The translations under genes and the position numbers were made by a program. Positions 34,480-43,871 of a stretch of DNA of 64,000 bases are shown piece after piece. Position 1 is the stretch's first letter; each line of letters opens with the position of its first letter. Below the pieces are notes generated by a model that was not told the DNA's origin, did no database searches, and was given only the letters and a program-made list of their open reading frames with translations. This stretch comes from Methylocystis sp. KS32 (GTDB lineage: Bacteria > Pseudomonadota > Alphaproteobacteria > Rhizobiales > Beijerinckiaceae): NCBI GenBank assembly GCA_002862095.1, contig PHSQ01000002.1, positions 310,001-374,000 of the forward strand, read 5' to 3'.

Positions 34480-35490
34480 TCAGGCGGAAACGAGAGTGCG
34501 CGCGTGCTCCACCCAACTGTCGCGAGCGATGCGCCCGCCGAGCTTGAGATCGGCGTCCAACTTGGTCGCGTCCTCGGGCGTCAGCGCGGCGATTTGCCAA
34601 TAATGGAACACGCCGCCGTCGTTCAGCTTCTTGACGATTTGCGGCCCAACGCCGGGGAGCTTCGCGAAATCGTCGGGAGCGCCGCGGGGAGCCGCGAGCA
34701 GTTCGAAGGCCTCGGCCGGGGTTTCCGAGGCGGCTTCACCCTGGAGCGCGACCTCGACCGGAGGCGCCTCCGCCTCGCCAAAATCGACTCCCGCCGCTCC
34801 TTGGCTGCGGGAAATGCCATCGATCGCGGCCCGGGCCACCAGATCGCAATAAAGAGCAATGGCTCGGCCAGCGTCATCGTTGCCCGGAATAGGATAAGTG
34901 ACGCCATCGGGATCGCAATTGGTGTCGAGAATGGCGACCACGGGGATCTTGAGCCGGTTCGCCTCTTTGATGGCGAGGGCTTCCTTGTTGGTGTCGATGA
35001 CGAAAATCAGATCGGGCGTGCCGCCCATGTCCTTAATGCCGCCGAGCGCCGTGTTCAGCTTGTCGCGCTCGCGGGTGAGCAACAGCCGCTCTTTCTTGGT
35101 CACGCCCGAGGCCCCGGCGCCCAGCATCTCTTCGAGCTTGCGCAGCCGTTGAATGGAGCCCGAAATCGTCTTCCAATTAGTCAGCGTGCCGCCGAGCCAG
35201 CGGGAGTTGATGTAATATTGCGCGCTACGTTTCGCCGCTTCCGCGATTTGCTCCTGCGCCTGCCGCTTCGTGCCGACGAGCAGGACGCGGCCGCCCTTCG
35301 CCACGGTGTCGGAAACGACTTTGAGCGCCTGGTGCAGAAGCGGAACCGTCTGCGCGAGATCGATGATATGAATGTTATTGCGGGCGCCGAAGATAAAGGG
35401 CGCCATCTTGGGGTTCCAGCGATGGGACTGATGGCCGAAATGGGCGCCTGCTTCGAGGAGACCGCGCATGGTGAAATCGGGTATCGACAT
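34480..35490 (-). CDS. rpsB: 30S ribosomal protein S2 with C-terminal helix-hairpin-helix extension
   Basis: S2 binds the 30S head-body junction. Residues 1 to about 225 are the normal S2 fold ([53 protein letters not shown]). The product is 336 aa because of an Ala/Glu-rich linker (residues about 235-265) and a C-terminal module with [20 protein letters not shown] and [20 protein letters not shown], which looks like a helix-hairpin-helix unit. This tail recurs in alphaproteobacterial S2 proteins; its role is unknown. It heads the rpsB-tsf-pyrH-frr cluster. Confidence 0.95.
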   Translation of the reverse strand: MSIPDFTMRGLLEAGAHFGHQSHRWNPKMAPFIFGARNNIHIIDLAQTVPLLHQALKVVSDTVAKGGRVLLVGTKRQAQEQIAEAAKRSAQYYINSRWLGGTLTNWKTISGSIQRLRKLEEMLGAGASGVTKKERLLLTRERDKLNTALGGIKDMGGTPDLIFVIDTNKEALAIKEANRLKIPVVAILDTNCDPDGVTYPIPGNDDAGRAIALYCDLVARAAIDGISRSQGAAGVDFGEAEAPPVEVALQGEAASETPAEAFELLAAPRGAPDDFAKLPGVGPQIVKKLNDGGVFHYWQIAALTPEDATKLDADLKLGGRIARDSWVEHARTLVSA

Positions 35491-35661
35491 TTCTTTCTCC
35501 GGTTGAACCTCGGCGAAAGAGTTTTGCGGCCGAATTCTCGGCCACCGGAACGACGTCTTGAAACAGCCGCCGTTTAGACTTTCGCCTGTGGAATGGGGGT
35601 TCTATATGTCAGACGCCATCCAAGAGCAAGGGTGCTTATTCCGCCTTTCGAATGGCCGCGC

Positions 35662-36423
35662 TCACGCCTCCTTGGCGACCGCGCTGGACGGAGAGGCCGT
35701 AGCGTCGGCTTCTCCGGTTGCTTCCAGGGAACGAGCAGCGAGATTGCAGGAGAAAATTTGCCGAACGCGCCTTTCCTCGGCATCGATGCGTTTAAGATCA
35801 TGGCGCACCACGATAATAAAAGCGGCGAACACGCAGACGGAAAAAGACACGACCACCCAGTCCACGGCGCTCAGACCCAGGACATAACTCTCCTCGACCT
35901 GCCAACCCGCAACCTGCACCAGCGCCGGCCAGAGCGCCAACATGGCGCGAAATTCCGTCGCGCCCAGCCCGGCGTAGGAGAGTCGGTGCACGCCTTCGAC
36001 CGTGATCCGAAGATAGGTGTACGAGCTCATCAATAAATAGAGTGAAAGCAGCATCAGGGCCGATGTCATCGTCAAATAGGGAGACAGGCCAAGACCGACA
36101 ACCATCGCCGTTTGCGCGAACAGATCGCATGAATGTTCGAAAAGAAAACGATGCGGTCGCTGCTCCAGCCGACGCACCCGGGCGAGCAAACTGTCGATCG
36201 AGTCGCCAAACCAGTTGATGACAATGCCGCTGATAGCGACGGGGAGGAAAAGCGGCGACACATTGCAAAGAATTAAGCCGCCCCCCGCAATCAGACCTCC
36301 GCCGACGGACAGAAATGTGAGATCCGACGGCTTCGCCGTTCGGGGCAGCAAACGCACGAGGCGCTGGAGCAAAATGCGTTCGGGCCGGGCTAACAGACTG
36401 TTATTCAGGGTATTGTCCGCCAA
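35662..36423 (-). CDS. CDP-alcohol phosphotransferase-like membrane protein with altered active-site motif
   Basis: The start is a TTG at 36423 preceded by AAAGGAGG six bases away; the longer ATG frame (36528) would run over this site. The 253-aa product has about six helices. The CDP-alcohol phosphotransferase signature is recognisable but altered: GDSIDSLLARVRRLEQRPHR then FLFEHSCD gives D-x2-D-S instead of D-x2-D-G, the later Gly is replaced, and the third acidic residue is Glu. Activity is therefore uncertain. It begins the polysaccharide island on the minus strand and may make or transfer a lipid-linked head group (inference). Confidence 0.72.
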   Translation of the reverse strand: MADNTLNNSLLARPERILLQRLVRLLPRTAKPSDLTFLSVGGGLIAGGGLILCNVSPLFLPVAISGIVINWFGDSIDSLLARVRRLEQRPHRFLFEHSCDLFAQTAMVVGLGLSPYLTMTSALMLLSLYLLMSSYTYLRITVEGVHRLSYAGLGATEFRAMLALWPALVQVAGWQVEESYVLGLSAVDWVVVSFSVCVFAAFIIVVRHDLKRIDAEERRVRQIFSCNLAARSLEATGEADATASPSSAVAKEA

Positions 36424-36593
36424 TGCGGTCCTCCTTTCGTGTCCAGCGTCTCCGGACGCTTCCTCCACCTTGCTGGAATGAGAAATACACCTACCAAGAT
36501 GACCTCGCGCTGACCAGGCTTTCACCATAGTGGCCTATTCCAACAACGATAAGACATAAAATTTCTTAACCAAGCATTGCCCCTCGCACCCGA

Positions 36594-39056
36594 CTAAGCC
36601 TTCTCCGTCGACAGGCCAGCGGAGAGCCGCACGAGTTTCGCAATCTCTTGGGGATCTCCGGGCGGATAACGACCGGTTTGAGGCGAATGAAGCGTGCCGC
36701 GCGCCGAGGGCTTGCCAATGAGCGGCTCCATTTTCTCGACCGCGCTTTCGATGGCGTCGGCCAAGGAGCTTATGTCCAATCGATCGAGGGACATGATGTC
36801 CCCGCACCTATTTCCGAGTCTTTTGCCGGCGAAATCATTAGCGATGGTCAGAAGGCCAGCCTCGGCCATCTCAAGCGGCGGATAGCTCGGATGCGGCGAA
36901 ACCATCAGAGAGATCCCGACCGAGGAACGATTGAGATGATCGGCGTAACCTTCCAGCGTCGCCTTGCCGCCGATCACGGCGTTTTGCACAGGATAAACCA
37001 GCGCCGCCTCGAATTCCTCTCCCAGAAACACGATCCGCCAGCGGCTCGCGCGAATCGGGTCGCGCTGCTGCCAGCGGCAGAGGCTGGCGCAGATCAATTC
37101 AAAGGCGTTGCGCATGACCGCGGGTCGGCCATAGACGAGGATGATCCGCTCCTTCGGGGTCGGACGCAACATCGACGCCACTTTTTCATTAGTCTGGTAT
37201 GGCAGGCAGAAAGCGGCCCGGAAGCTGTGCTTCGCCGTCATGACGTCGAAAAGTTCTTCCGAATTGATGACGGCGATGGTGTCTTCGGGATGCCGATAGG
37301 TCGCCTCGGCCATGACGAATTTGCTGCTCCAGCCATAGAAATTGGGTTCGTCGTCCTGAATGACGTAAACGAAAGGCCGCCGTCCCCCGAAAAATCTTCG
37401 ACGCTCGCTCTCGAAGGCCAGCGAAAACTCCGCTGTCCACCACGCGGTGGCGATAAAAAGATCGCTGTCGCGCAAATCGAGCCGTCCGCCCTCGCGCTCG
37501 CTGGCGTCGACGATCGCATGCTGCAACTCGTCGACGCTCGCGGCGAAGGGCGCGGGGACAAAACCGGGAAAATTCGCATAGGCCGCGGATTCGATTTCCG
37601 CATCGGTGACGATGATTCTGCGATCGAAATCCTCGCCCAACGAATCGGCGATTTTCCTGAACAAATCGAGGGCGGTCGCCACGCCGCCGAAAGTTTGCTT
37701 GGGGTTGATCGTGGGAACGATGAGGTTTAGCCGCGGCCTCGCGCTGCGCGAGGGATAGACCGGTATCGGCCGGGTTTCCTTCACGAGGCGCGCGAATGGC
37801 GGCAATTCGATGTCGACGCTAGCGAGACAGGGCTGGTAGACCTTGAGCCTGTGCTGAAGGATGTCGGCGGGACGCCCCACGGGGAGAACAGTCCTTTGCA
37901 TAGGGTAAAGGTCGCGACGAACAACCTTCAGCCATTCGAACCCTGCCGACTCGGCCGCCATAAGCACGCAGCGCTCGATCGCATGGGCGAGCGTGCCGTC
38001 GATCTGGCCGCGCTCCTCTGGAAAATCCGAATATTCAAGACCTATCTCCAACAGCGGCTTGATCGCCGCGCTGCGACCCCAGAACATGGAGCCGGAAGGA
38101 AACTCCAGCACGAGGTTCTTGTCGATGGAGACGCCCATGCGGCGCATCAAACCGCGAGCGAGATCATAATCATAACCCCAATTCAACACGCCACGCAGTT
38201 CGAAAAGGTGCTGAGGAAAAACGATGCCGAGGCGCGGATCGTCGAACAGGCTGAGATTGGAGGCCGCGATCTCGGGCGATCCAAACAAATTGTCGATGAG
38301 ATAATCCCGCCAGCGGGCCAGCGGCTCGCCGCCATGGGGCGAGCGCTTGGTGTGGAGGTGGAGGAAAATCGCGTAACGATCGTAAATGTCGCGGAAACCG
38401 ACAAATTTCGCGCCGATATCGCGGCCTCTGTTGGGAAAAAGCCGGATCTCGACGCTCCCCTTGGCCCAATTGGCCGTATCGGCGGAAACGCGGGCGGTTT
38501 TTTCCTCGCTGTCGCTCGAGAGAAACAAATCGACCCCGCAGGGAATATTTGTCAGCTTGTCCAAAATAAGCGGCAAGACCTCGGGATAAAAGACGTGTAT
38601 CACCGCCGCGATGGGGCCGTTGAATTGGGGCTTGGGCTTGAAGGCGAAGGGCGTCTCGAGCGCGTAATCGACGTCGTTCACCGGGCGTCGCGAAGGCGCG
38701 ACGCCATCCGGCTTGAGCAGTTCGTATGTGTAGTGATAGCGAATGGCCAAGGCTCTCGCCGCCGCGTTCACAGGATTGCGGCTCTTGCCCAGCGGCGGAT
38801 CGTGTTCCGCCGCGATTTGCCGCAGCACCGCGCCGATTGCGACGCGCAAGCCTTGAGTCCTGACAAGTTCGGGGCCATCCCTAAAAATGTCTTTCGGCGC
38901 GAGAAACGCGCCCACCGGCGAGTCCACGATCTTGGCGAGTTCACGCATCGCCGCGCCGTAAAGAGCGACGACGCCTCTTTCGGACAAAATGATGTAACCA
39001 TTACGCAGATGCCTGCGAACAGTCTGAAAAGTCGTCTCGGTCTTGTCCGAAGCCAT
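36594..39056 (-). CDS. RgpF-type rhamnan synthesis domain fused to WsaF-like glycosyltransferase
   Basis: The 820-aa product has an N-terminal rhamnan synthesis F (RgpF) region over residues about 100-400 (IAAVIHVFYPEVLPLILDKL; FPNRGRDIGAKFVGFRDIYD; HLHTKRSPHGG). A C-terminal GT-B-fold glycosyltransferase resembles rhamnosyltransferase WsaF (LIVPTINPKQTFGGVATALD; QDDEPNFYGWSS; SVGISLMVSPHPSYPPLEMA near residue 720). The two-domain design suggests addition of rhamnose or a related sugar to a cell-surface glycan, as in S-layer or O-antigen synthesis. The ATG at 39056 follows GGTGAAG. Its gene neighbours support a polysaccharide locus. Confidence 0.83.
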   Translation of the reverse strand: MASDKTETTFQTVRRHLRNGYIILSERGVVALYGAAMRELAKIVDSPVGAFLAPKDIFRDGPELVRTQGLRVAIGAVLRQIAAEHDPPLGKSRNPVNAAARALAIRYHYTYELLKPDGVAPSRRPVNDVDYALETPFAFKPKPQFNGPIAAVIHVFYPEVLPLILDKLTNIPCGVDLFLSSDSEEKTARVSADTANWAKGSVEIRLFPNRGRDIGAKFVGFRDIYDRYAIFLHLHTKRSPHGGEPLARWRDYLIDNLFGSPEIAASNLSLFDDPRLGIVFPQHLFELRGVLNWGYDYDLARGLMRRMGVSIDKNLVLEFPSGSMFWGRSAAIKPLLEIGLEYSDFPEERGQIDGTLAHAIERCVLMAAESAGFEWLKVVRRDLYPMQRTVLPVGRPADILQHRLKVYQPCLASVDIELPPFARLVKETRPIPVYPSRSARPRLNLIVPTINPKQTFGGVATALDLFRKIADSLGEDFDRRIIVTDAEIESAAYANFPGFVPAPFAASVDELQHAIVDASEREGGRLDLRDSDLFIATAWWTAEFSLAFESERRRFFGGRRPFVYVIQDDEPNFYGWSSKFVMAEATYRHPEDTIAVINSEELFDVMTAKHSFRAAFCLPYQTNEKVASMLRPTPKERIILVYGRPAVMRNAFELICASLCRWQQRDPIRASRWRIVFLGEEFEAALVYPVQNAVIGGKATLEGYADHLNRSSVGISLMVSPHPSYPPLEMAEAGLLTIANDFAGKRLGNRCGDIMSLDRLDISSLADAIESAVEKMEPLIGKPSARGTLHSPQTGRYPPGDPQEIAKLVRLSAGLSTEKA

Positions 39057-39242
39057 CTTCACCAATCCGCTTTTCGCCCCGGCTCGCCAAGCGCCGACTC
39101 GCGCGAGATAACGAAATCGCGCCTCAACGAGGTTTTACCACCCACACGATGTTCCGGTAGTCGTTTTCGCCGCCTTTCGTGATAAATTATCCGCCGCGCG
39201 CAGGATCCTGCTTCACAAGACGGCGACAGAAAACAAGAGGCC

Positions 39243-40325
39243 ATGTTTTTCCACATCGACGCGGACGAAGGACATAGAATCGTCGGCTGGCTAGCGCCAG
39301 AGGATCCGTCGATGACGCCAAGGGTTCTTGTTAAAATTCAGGATCAGGAAGAGTTCGAACTCGAAGCCGATATTTTTCGCGGCGAAGTCAAGGATATTGG
39401 CCTTCATGCGACCGGAATCGTCGGGTTCGAAATCACCAATTTGATTGTTCCCGATCTGGAGCGGATGGACGATGTCGAATTGTTCGAAGCGGAGCGGCGA
39501 CTGCCAATCTTCCGACGCGCTCGGCCGGGCCGCTTCATCGAACGCAAAGTTTTCTTGTTCGATTGCTCTGTGATGCCGCAGCGCCATTTGGTGAATGCAG
39601 CGACGCGGCGCTTTGCTCTCGCTTACAGTTGCGTGGAACATTATTCGCCTGAAACCATAAACGTGCTGATCAACAACAAATCCTCTCCCTCGCTGTTTTT
39701 CACGGGGCGATCGAACTTCAACCGCCATGCGCAGCATTTGCGCAACGCGGGTTATGTGCTCGCCGCAATGTTGCGCGATCCGATTGAGGAAATGGCCGAG
39801 CGACTTCTTGTGTTGAAGCTGCTTTCGCGCCCAAACTCCAATCATCTACTCAAAACCTTCGTGACGGGCATTGAACCGCTCATCGATTTCGCCCGCGACC
39901 TCAGGGTCGATGATCCCAAGGCGGTGCTTTCCGCCTTTCGCAGTTGCACCGACGCTCAACGAATGGCGTTCGCCAGCCCGATGGTGAAAACTTTTGGATG
40001 CGGCGCGGACGAGCAACCGGATTGGCCGCATGTATCGCTCGCGTTGGAGAATCTCGCGTCGATGGATGTCGTCGGAACGACGGCGTCCTACGCTCTTTTC
40101 ACCAGCCTGCTCAATGAAGCCTTGGGCGCGGAACTCATTCGCGAGGAAGCGCGCGAGACCTTTGGCGCGGTAAAGGAATTGGCGGGAGTTTTATCGCGTA
40201 TCGGATTGGCCGCGGACCTCCTGGAGCACGACCTCGCTCTTTACGAGACGACAAAGGAATCCATCGTTTCCGCCGTCGAGGGCGAAGCGGAGGAACTGGC
40301 GCCGCGAGACACTCAGACCAATTGA
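39243..40325 (+). CDS. Unknown protein in polysaccharide island
   Basis: The 360-aa soluble product begins FFHIDADEGHRIVGWLAPED and continues with PRVLVKIQDQEEFELEADIF and GLHATGIVGFEI, a beta-rich N-terminal domain (about residues 1-75) with the alternating pattern seen in accessory domains of some rhizobial glycosyltransferases. The rest is helical. AMLRDPIEEMAERL (near residue 175) and the end DLLEHDLALYETTKE resemble fragments of sulfotransferase folds, but no PAPS loop is present, so enzymatic activity is doubtful. It runs opposite to its neighbours and its end overlaps the KpsE-like gene by 13 bases. The function is unknown; I infer a role in glycan modification or binding. Confidence 0.6.
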   Translation: MFFHIDADEGHRIVGWLAPEDPSMTPRVLVKIQDQEEFELEADIFRGEVKDIGLHATGIVGFEITNLIVPDLERMDDVELFEAERRLPIFRRARPGRFIERKVFLFDCSVMPQRHLVNAATRRFALAYSCVEHYSPETINVLINNKSSPSLFFTGRSNFNRHAQHLRNAGYVLAAMLRDPIEEMAERLLVLKLLSRPNSNHLLKTFVTGIEPLIDFARDLRVDDPKAVLSAFRSCTDAQRMAFASPMVKTFGCGADEQPDWPHVSLALENLASMDVVGTTASYALFTSLLNEALGAELIREEARETFGAVKELAGVLSRIGLAADLLEHDLALYETTKESIVSAVEGEAEELAPRDTQTN

Positions 40326-41611
40326 TCGGAAAACGCGGCGCCCGCGAGCATGAAAATCGCCCAAACGACGGCAAGTTCGATGAAAAGCAGCGCCGTGGAG
40401 ACAAAGACTCTCGGAGTCGTTGGCGCTTCCGGCAATGTCGGAGCGACCACCACGACAAGATAGAGAACCTGCTTTTCGAGTTCCTGCCGGGCCTTCTGAT
40501 ATGAAGTCTGCGCTATCGCATAGAGCGTCTGCGCGAACTGCTCTTCAAGCTTCAACCGTTCATAGCCGGCGATCTGAGCCGAGAGGGCGTCATTTGTTTT
40601 GTCATTGGTGAGTTTGGCGCGGGCCTCGGCGATTTGCTTGTTGATTGTCGCCAGTTTCGAACGCTGGATGCGCTCGCTCGGCGAGTCGCCCGAGAGCGAT
40701 CCGTTGAAGGTCGCCAGAGCGCTTTCAAGGTCGATTTTTTCCAGCGTGAGCTTTGCGATCACCTCCCCAATGCTTGTAGCCTTGGAGGTTGGGTCGATCA
40801 AAAGATTGGCGTTGCGGAACTGCAGCAACTTCTCGCGTGCGTCGGCCAATCGTTGGCTGCTGACGGAAACCTCCAGATCCGCCCGTTGCAAGGCGTCCTT
40901 GCGTCCACGCAGCGTGATCTCGTTGACCAGATTCTCGCTGAGCCTCACCAGGTCCCTGGCGAGATGAAGCGCGCTTTCGGGACTGTAGGCGTCGACCTGA
41001 ATGGTCAATATGCCTGAAATGGTTTCGACGCTGGCGGACAAGTGCTTGTTCCAATATTTCCAAAGGTCCTCCATGTTCTCCCCACGGTCGAGCCGCGAGA
41101 AATAATCGATGTCGTCACCCGAATAGATGCGCTCGAAATAAGCGCGGCCGCCGATATCCGCGATCAGCGCCCGGCTCTTGAGGTAATTGAGGACAATAAA
41201 GGTGTCCTGAACGGTGCTTTTGGAGCCGCCCGAGAATTTGCTCAGCAACGACGACATCGTCGGAGCCTCGCCCGTCGTCGCGGTGACTTTCTGCTCGGGC
41301 GGGGCGCGCACGGTCAGGCGCATCTCAACAACGTAACCTTTTGATTCCCACAACAGCGAGTAAAGAAACATGAGGAGCGTCGGGAGAAGCACGAAGAAAA
41401 TGAGGGTTTTTGCGCCGATCCCCATGCCCGAGGCCGCAGGTTGAAGCCTCTGACCCGCGGGCGAGGCCCCTCCCCCGACGGAAGGGAGGCGGGCGCGAAT
41501 GACCGCGGGCAGCGATTTGGACAAATTCACGACGTCCCCCCGGCTCACGATGTTCCGAAGGCTGGTCGTCCAATTCCCGATTTTTCGGCTGATCTGCTTA
41601 ATTTCCGTCAT
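40313..41611 (-). CDS. KpsE/CtrB/BexC-like capsule export inner-membrane protein
   Basis: These polysaccharide co-polymerase family proteins link the ABC exporter to the outer-membrane channel in group 2 capsule export. The 432-aa product has a cytoplasmic N-terminus, a membrane helix (AKTLIFFVLLPTLLMFLYSL near residue 65), a long coiled-coil periplasmic part (about residues 200-370, for example ALQRADLEVSVSSQRLADAR) and a second C-terminal helix (STALLFIELAVVWAIFMLAG). No KpsM, KpsT or KpsD is in the window. The 3' end overlaps the convergent unknown gene. Confidence 0.85.
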   Translation of the reverse strand: MTEIKQISRKIGNWTTSLRNIVSRGDVVNLSKSLPAVIRARLPSVGGGASPAGQRLQPAASGMGIGAKTLIFFVLLPTLLMFLYSLLWESKGYVVEMRLTVRAPPEQKVTATTGEAPTMSSLLSKFSGGSKSTVQDTFIVLNYLKSRALIADIGGRAYFERIYSGDDIDYFSRLDRGENMEDLWKYWNKHLSASVETISGILTIQVDAYSPESALHLARDLVRLSENLVNEITLRGRKDALQRADLEVSVSSQRLADAREKLLQFRNANLLIDPTSKATSIGEVIAKLTLEKIDLESALATFNGSLSGDSPSERIQRSKLATINKQIAEARAKLTNDKTNDALSAQIAGYERLKLEEQFAQTLYAIAQTSYQKARQELEKQVLYLVVVVAPTLPEAPTTPRVFVSTALLFIELAVVWAIFMLAGAAFSDQLV

Positions 41612-41803
41612 TCGCCCCGAAAGCTAACGCTGGCGGCTATCGCCCGTTGAAACCGCTGTCGGCCCCTTAAGTCGACTTTCCGCCGCGGTCGCGACTCCGC
41701 CAGCCATTTTTACTGCTGCTTTGTTGGTGCGCGCCCCATCTGAATCGAAGCGGCGACCAATCTCCGGCCGAACCATGACGCCATGGTGAACGCGGGAGAC
41801 TTC

Positions 41804-43810
41804 TCACGCCAACGCCGGCGCATTGGCATATAACGACATTGCCGGATTAAAATAAGGATCGTTTCGAATTTTTCCTCGCCATTTGTCGATAAAATAAGAT
41901 CGTTCTCCGGCGTAGGTCTTTTGCAGGCGGAAAGTGGCTCCGCCCCGGCTTGCGGATTGATGGTGCAGGAGAACCGCGCGCGTGTCGCAAATAGCCCGCC
42001 AGCCGGCCTCGGAAAGACGCAAGCAGAGGTCAATGTCATTGAGCTCTATCGGTAAATTTGTTGCGTCGAAGCCCGAAACCGCCTCGAACTTTCGCCGTTC
42101 CACCAAAATACAGGCTCCCGTGACGGCGGAAACTTCGTGGGGGAAAAGGTTCATGCCTTGCCAGCCCGGCTCCTCGCGAGACAGTTCAGCGCCAAAATGT
42201 CCCGCCACGCCGCCCATGCCAAGCACGACGCCGACATGCTGCACTCTGAAGTCAGGAAACAGCAGCTTCGCGCCCACCGCGCCGATGTCTGGACGCGCGG
42301 CGAATTCCAGCATCGATTCGATCCAGCCAGGAGAGAGGACAGTCGTGTCGTTATTCAAAAATAACAGATACTCGCCCTCGGCTTGTTCAGCGGCGCGATT
42401 GCATATCGCCGAAAAGTTGAAGGGACCCGGCGCGGGCAGCGCCCTCACCCGCCGATCGCGACTTATCGTCTCCTCAAGCAGTCGATGCGTGGCGGGCTCC
42501 ACGCTGTCGTTGTCCACGACCAGCACCTCGAGGTTGGGATAGGACGTTCGATTAAGCAGGGAGTCGAGACAGGGACGGAGCAAATCGGCGCGATCCTTGG
42601 TCGGCACGATCACGCTGACGCGCGGCCTTGAACCATTGGGCAAGGTCGATGACGCCAATGCTTGACGCGAGTGGGACGACGACAAGCGAAAAAGGGTCCG
42701 CGCGACGCGGCCGACCGATGATATTTCCGCCCCATCCAGCAAGGAGCGGAGCAAATCCTCCGGCGCCTTCAGCAACAAGTCAGAGCGGCGCTCCAGCAAG
42801 GAGCCGCGGAACACGGCCGAACGGCCCACATAGCGCGAAAAGGCGAACAGCACGGGGCTCCACGCCGGCTTGAAGCAGGGCGTAATCCCGCCGTCGGGCG
42901 CGATTTCCGAGTGATCCGAGTAGACAATGCCTTCCTGCGGATTTCTCGCGAAATGCTCCACGAGACAGGCCAGACCATGCGGGAGGATTTCGTCGCCCGC
43001 GCGCAGGCTGCAAACCAGGTCGCCCGATAGGTCGGGCTCCCCTGCCCTGGCATCCATGAAACCTTGGCCCGCAAGCCCGCCCAGGTCCTGGCCGCCCGCC
43101 CCTTTGAGCGAAACGCGCCAGCGGGGATAAGTCTGGGCGCGGATCGCGCGAATGCTGGTCTCCGTCGCATCCGGAGCCGCGCCCTCGACATCTAGAACAA
43201 GAGTGACGACAGGACCGCTTGGCCAATCGCCGCGTGGCGCGTCGATTGCCTCATCGGGCCTCGCGCCCCTTTGCCTAAGCCAATGCGGATAGGCGGAGAG
43301 GCTCTCCCGTCCCAGCGCAAAACGCAAATTGAGATCGGCCTCTTCGTGCAGCCCGACCATCCGCGCCGACAAAGAGAAAAACATTCTCTTCGGGGAAGCC
43401 AGCGCCTTACGAAGCGAGACGCCCAGCGCGACCGGACCTATGGAGACAATTCGAAAATCGAATCGCCCTATCCGATCCGTCGGGCTGATCCAGACAGCCG
43501 AAAGATCTGGCGGAGCGCGACCAATCCAGACTGCGACGCCCTCGCAGGGCGCGGGAGCGAGCACGTCCTTATGTCCGCCGTCGCCTAACCAGAAGCGCAG
43601 GATCGGCCGAACCGGATCGTCATAGAGGCTGATGGCGTAGCGTATTTCGACCCATCGACCGGGACGAAAATCCTCAATTGAGGAGAGTCGCAACCAGGGC
43701 TCGGTCGACGTGGCCATTGGCCCACGATCGCCGATGACGACATCTCGCTCCGCGACAAGAGCTACGCTTTCTCGACACCCGCCGATTTTGGCTTCGCTTT
43801 TTGCGCTCAT
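41804..43810 (-). CDS. Glycosyltransferase family 2 with N-terminal accessory domain
   Basis: The 668-aa product has an N-terminal beta-rich region (residues about 30-190), a degenerate GT-A-like stretch, and a clear GT2 catalytic domain (from about residue 395). Key motifs: VSVIVPTKDRADLLRPCLDS, LEVLVVDNDS, YLLFLNNDTTVLSPGWIESM (DxD-like) and ELNDIDLCLRLSEAGWRAIC (the acceptor-site ED-type motif as ND). Such enzymes build O-antigen or capsule. The ATG at 43810 has GAGAG upstream. Its neighbours are the KpsE-like gene and a periplasmic protein gene. Confidence 0.85.
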   Translation of the reverse strand: MSAKSEAKIGGCRESVALVAERDVVIGDRGPMATSTEPWLRLSSIEDFRPGRWVEIRYAISLYDDPVRPILRFWLGDGGHKDVLAPAPCEGVAVWIGRAPPDLSAVWISPTDRIGRFDFRIVSIGPVALGVSLRKALASPKRMFFSLSARMVGLHEEADLNLRFALGRESLSAYPHWLRQRGARPDEAIDAPRGDWPSGPVVTLVLDVEGAAPDATETSIRAIRAQTYPRWRVSLKGAGGQDLGGLAGQGFMDARAGEPDLSGDLVCSLRAGDEILPHGLACLVEHFARNPQEGIVYSDHSEIAPDGGITPCFKPAWSPVLFAFSRYVGRSAVFRGSLLERRSDLLLKAPEDLLRSLLDGAEISSVGRVARTLFRLSSSHSRQALASSTLPNGSRPRVSVIVPTKDRADLLRPCLDSLLNRTSYPNLEVLVVDNDSVEPATHRLLEETISRDRRVRALPAPGPFNFSAICNRAAEQAEGEYLLFLNNDTTVLSPGWIESMLEFAARPDIGAVGAKLLFPDFRVQHVGVVLGMGGVAGHFGAELSREEPGWQGMNLFPHEVSAVTGACILVERRKFEAVSGFDATNLPIELNDIDLCLRLSEAGWRAICDTRAVLLHHQSASRGGATFRLQKTYAGERSYFIDKWRGKIRNDPYFNPAMSLYANAPALA

Positions 43811-43871
43811 TATCTCTCGCATGAAGCGGCGGTCGGAAGCGCCTTCGCGCCGACTCGCCGCCAATGTATGG

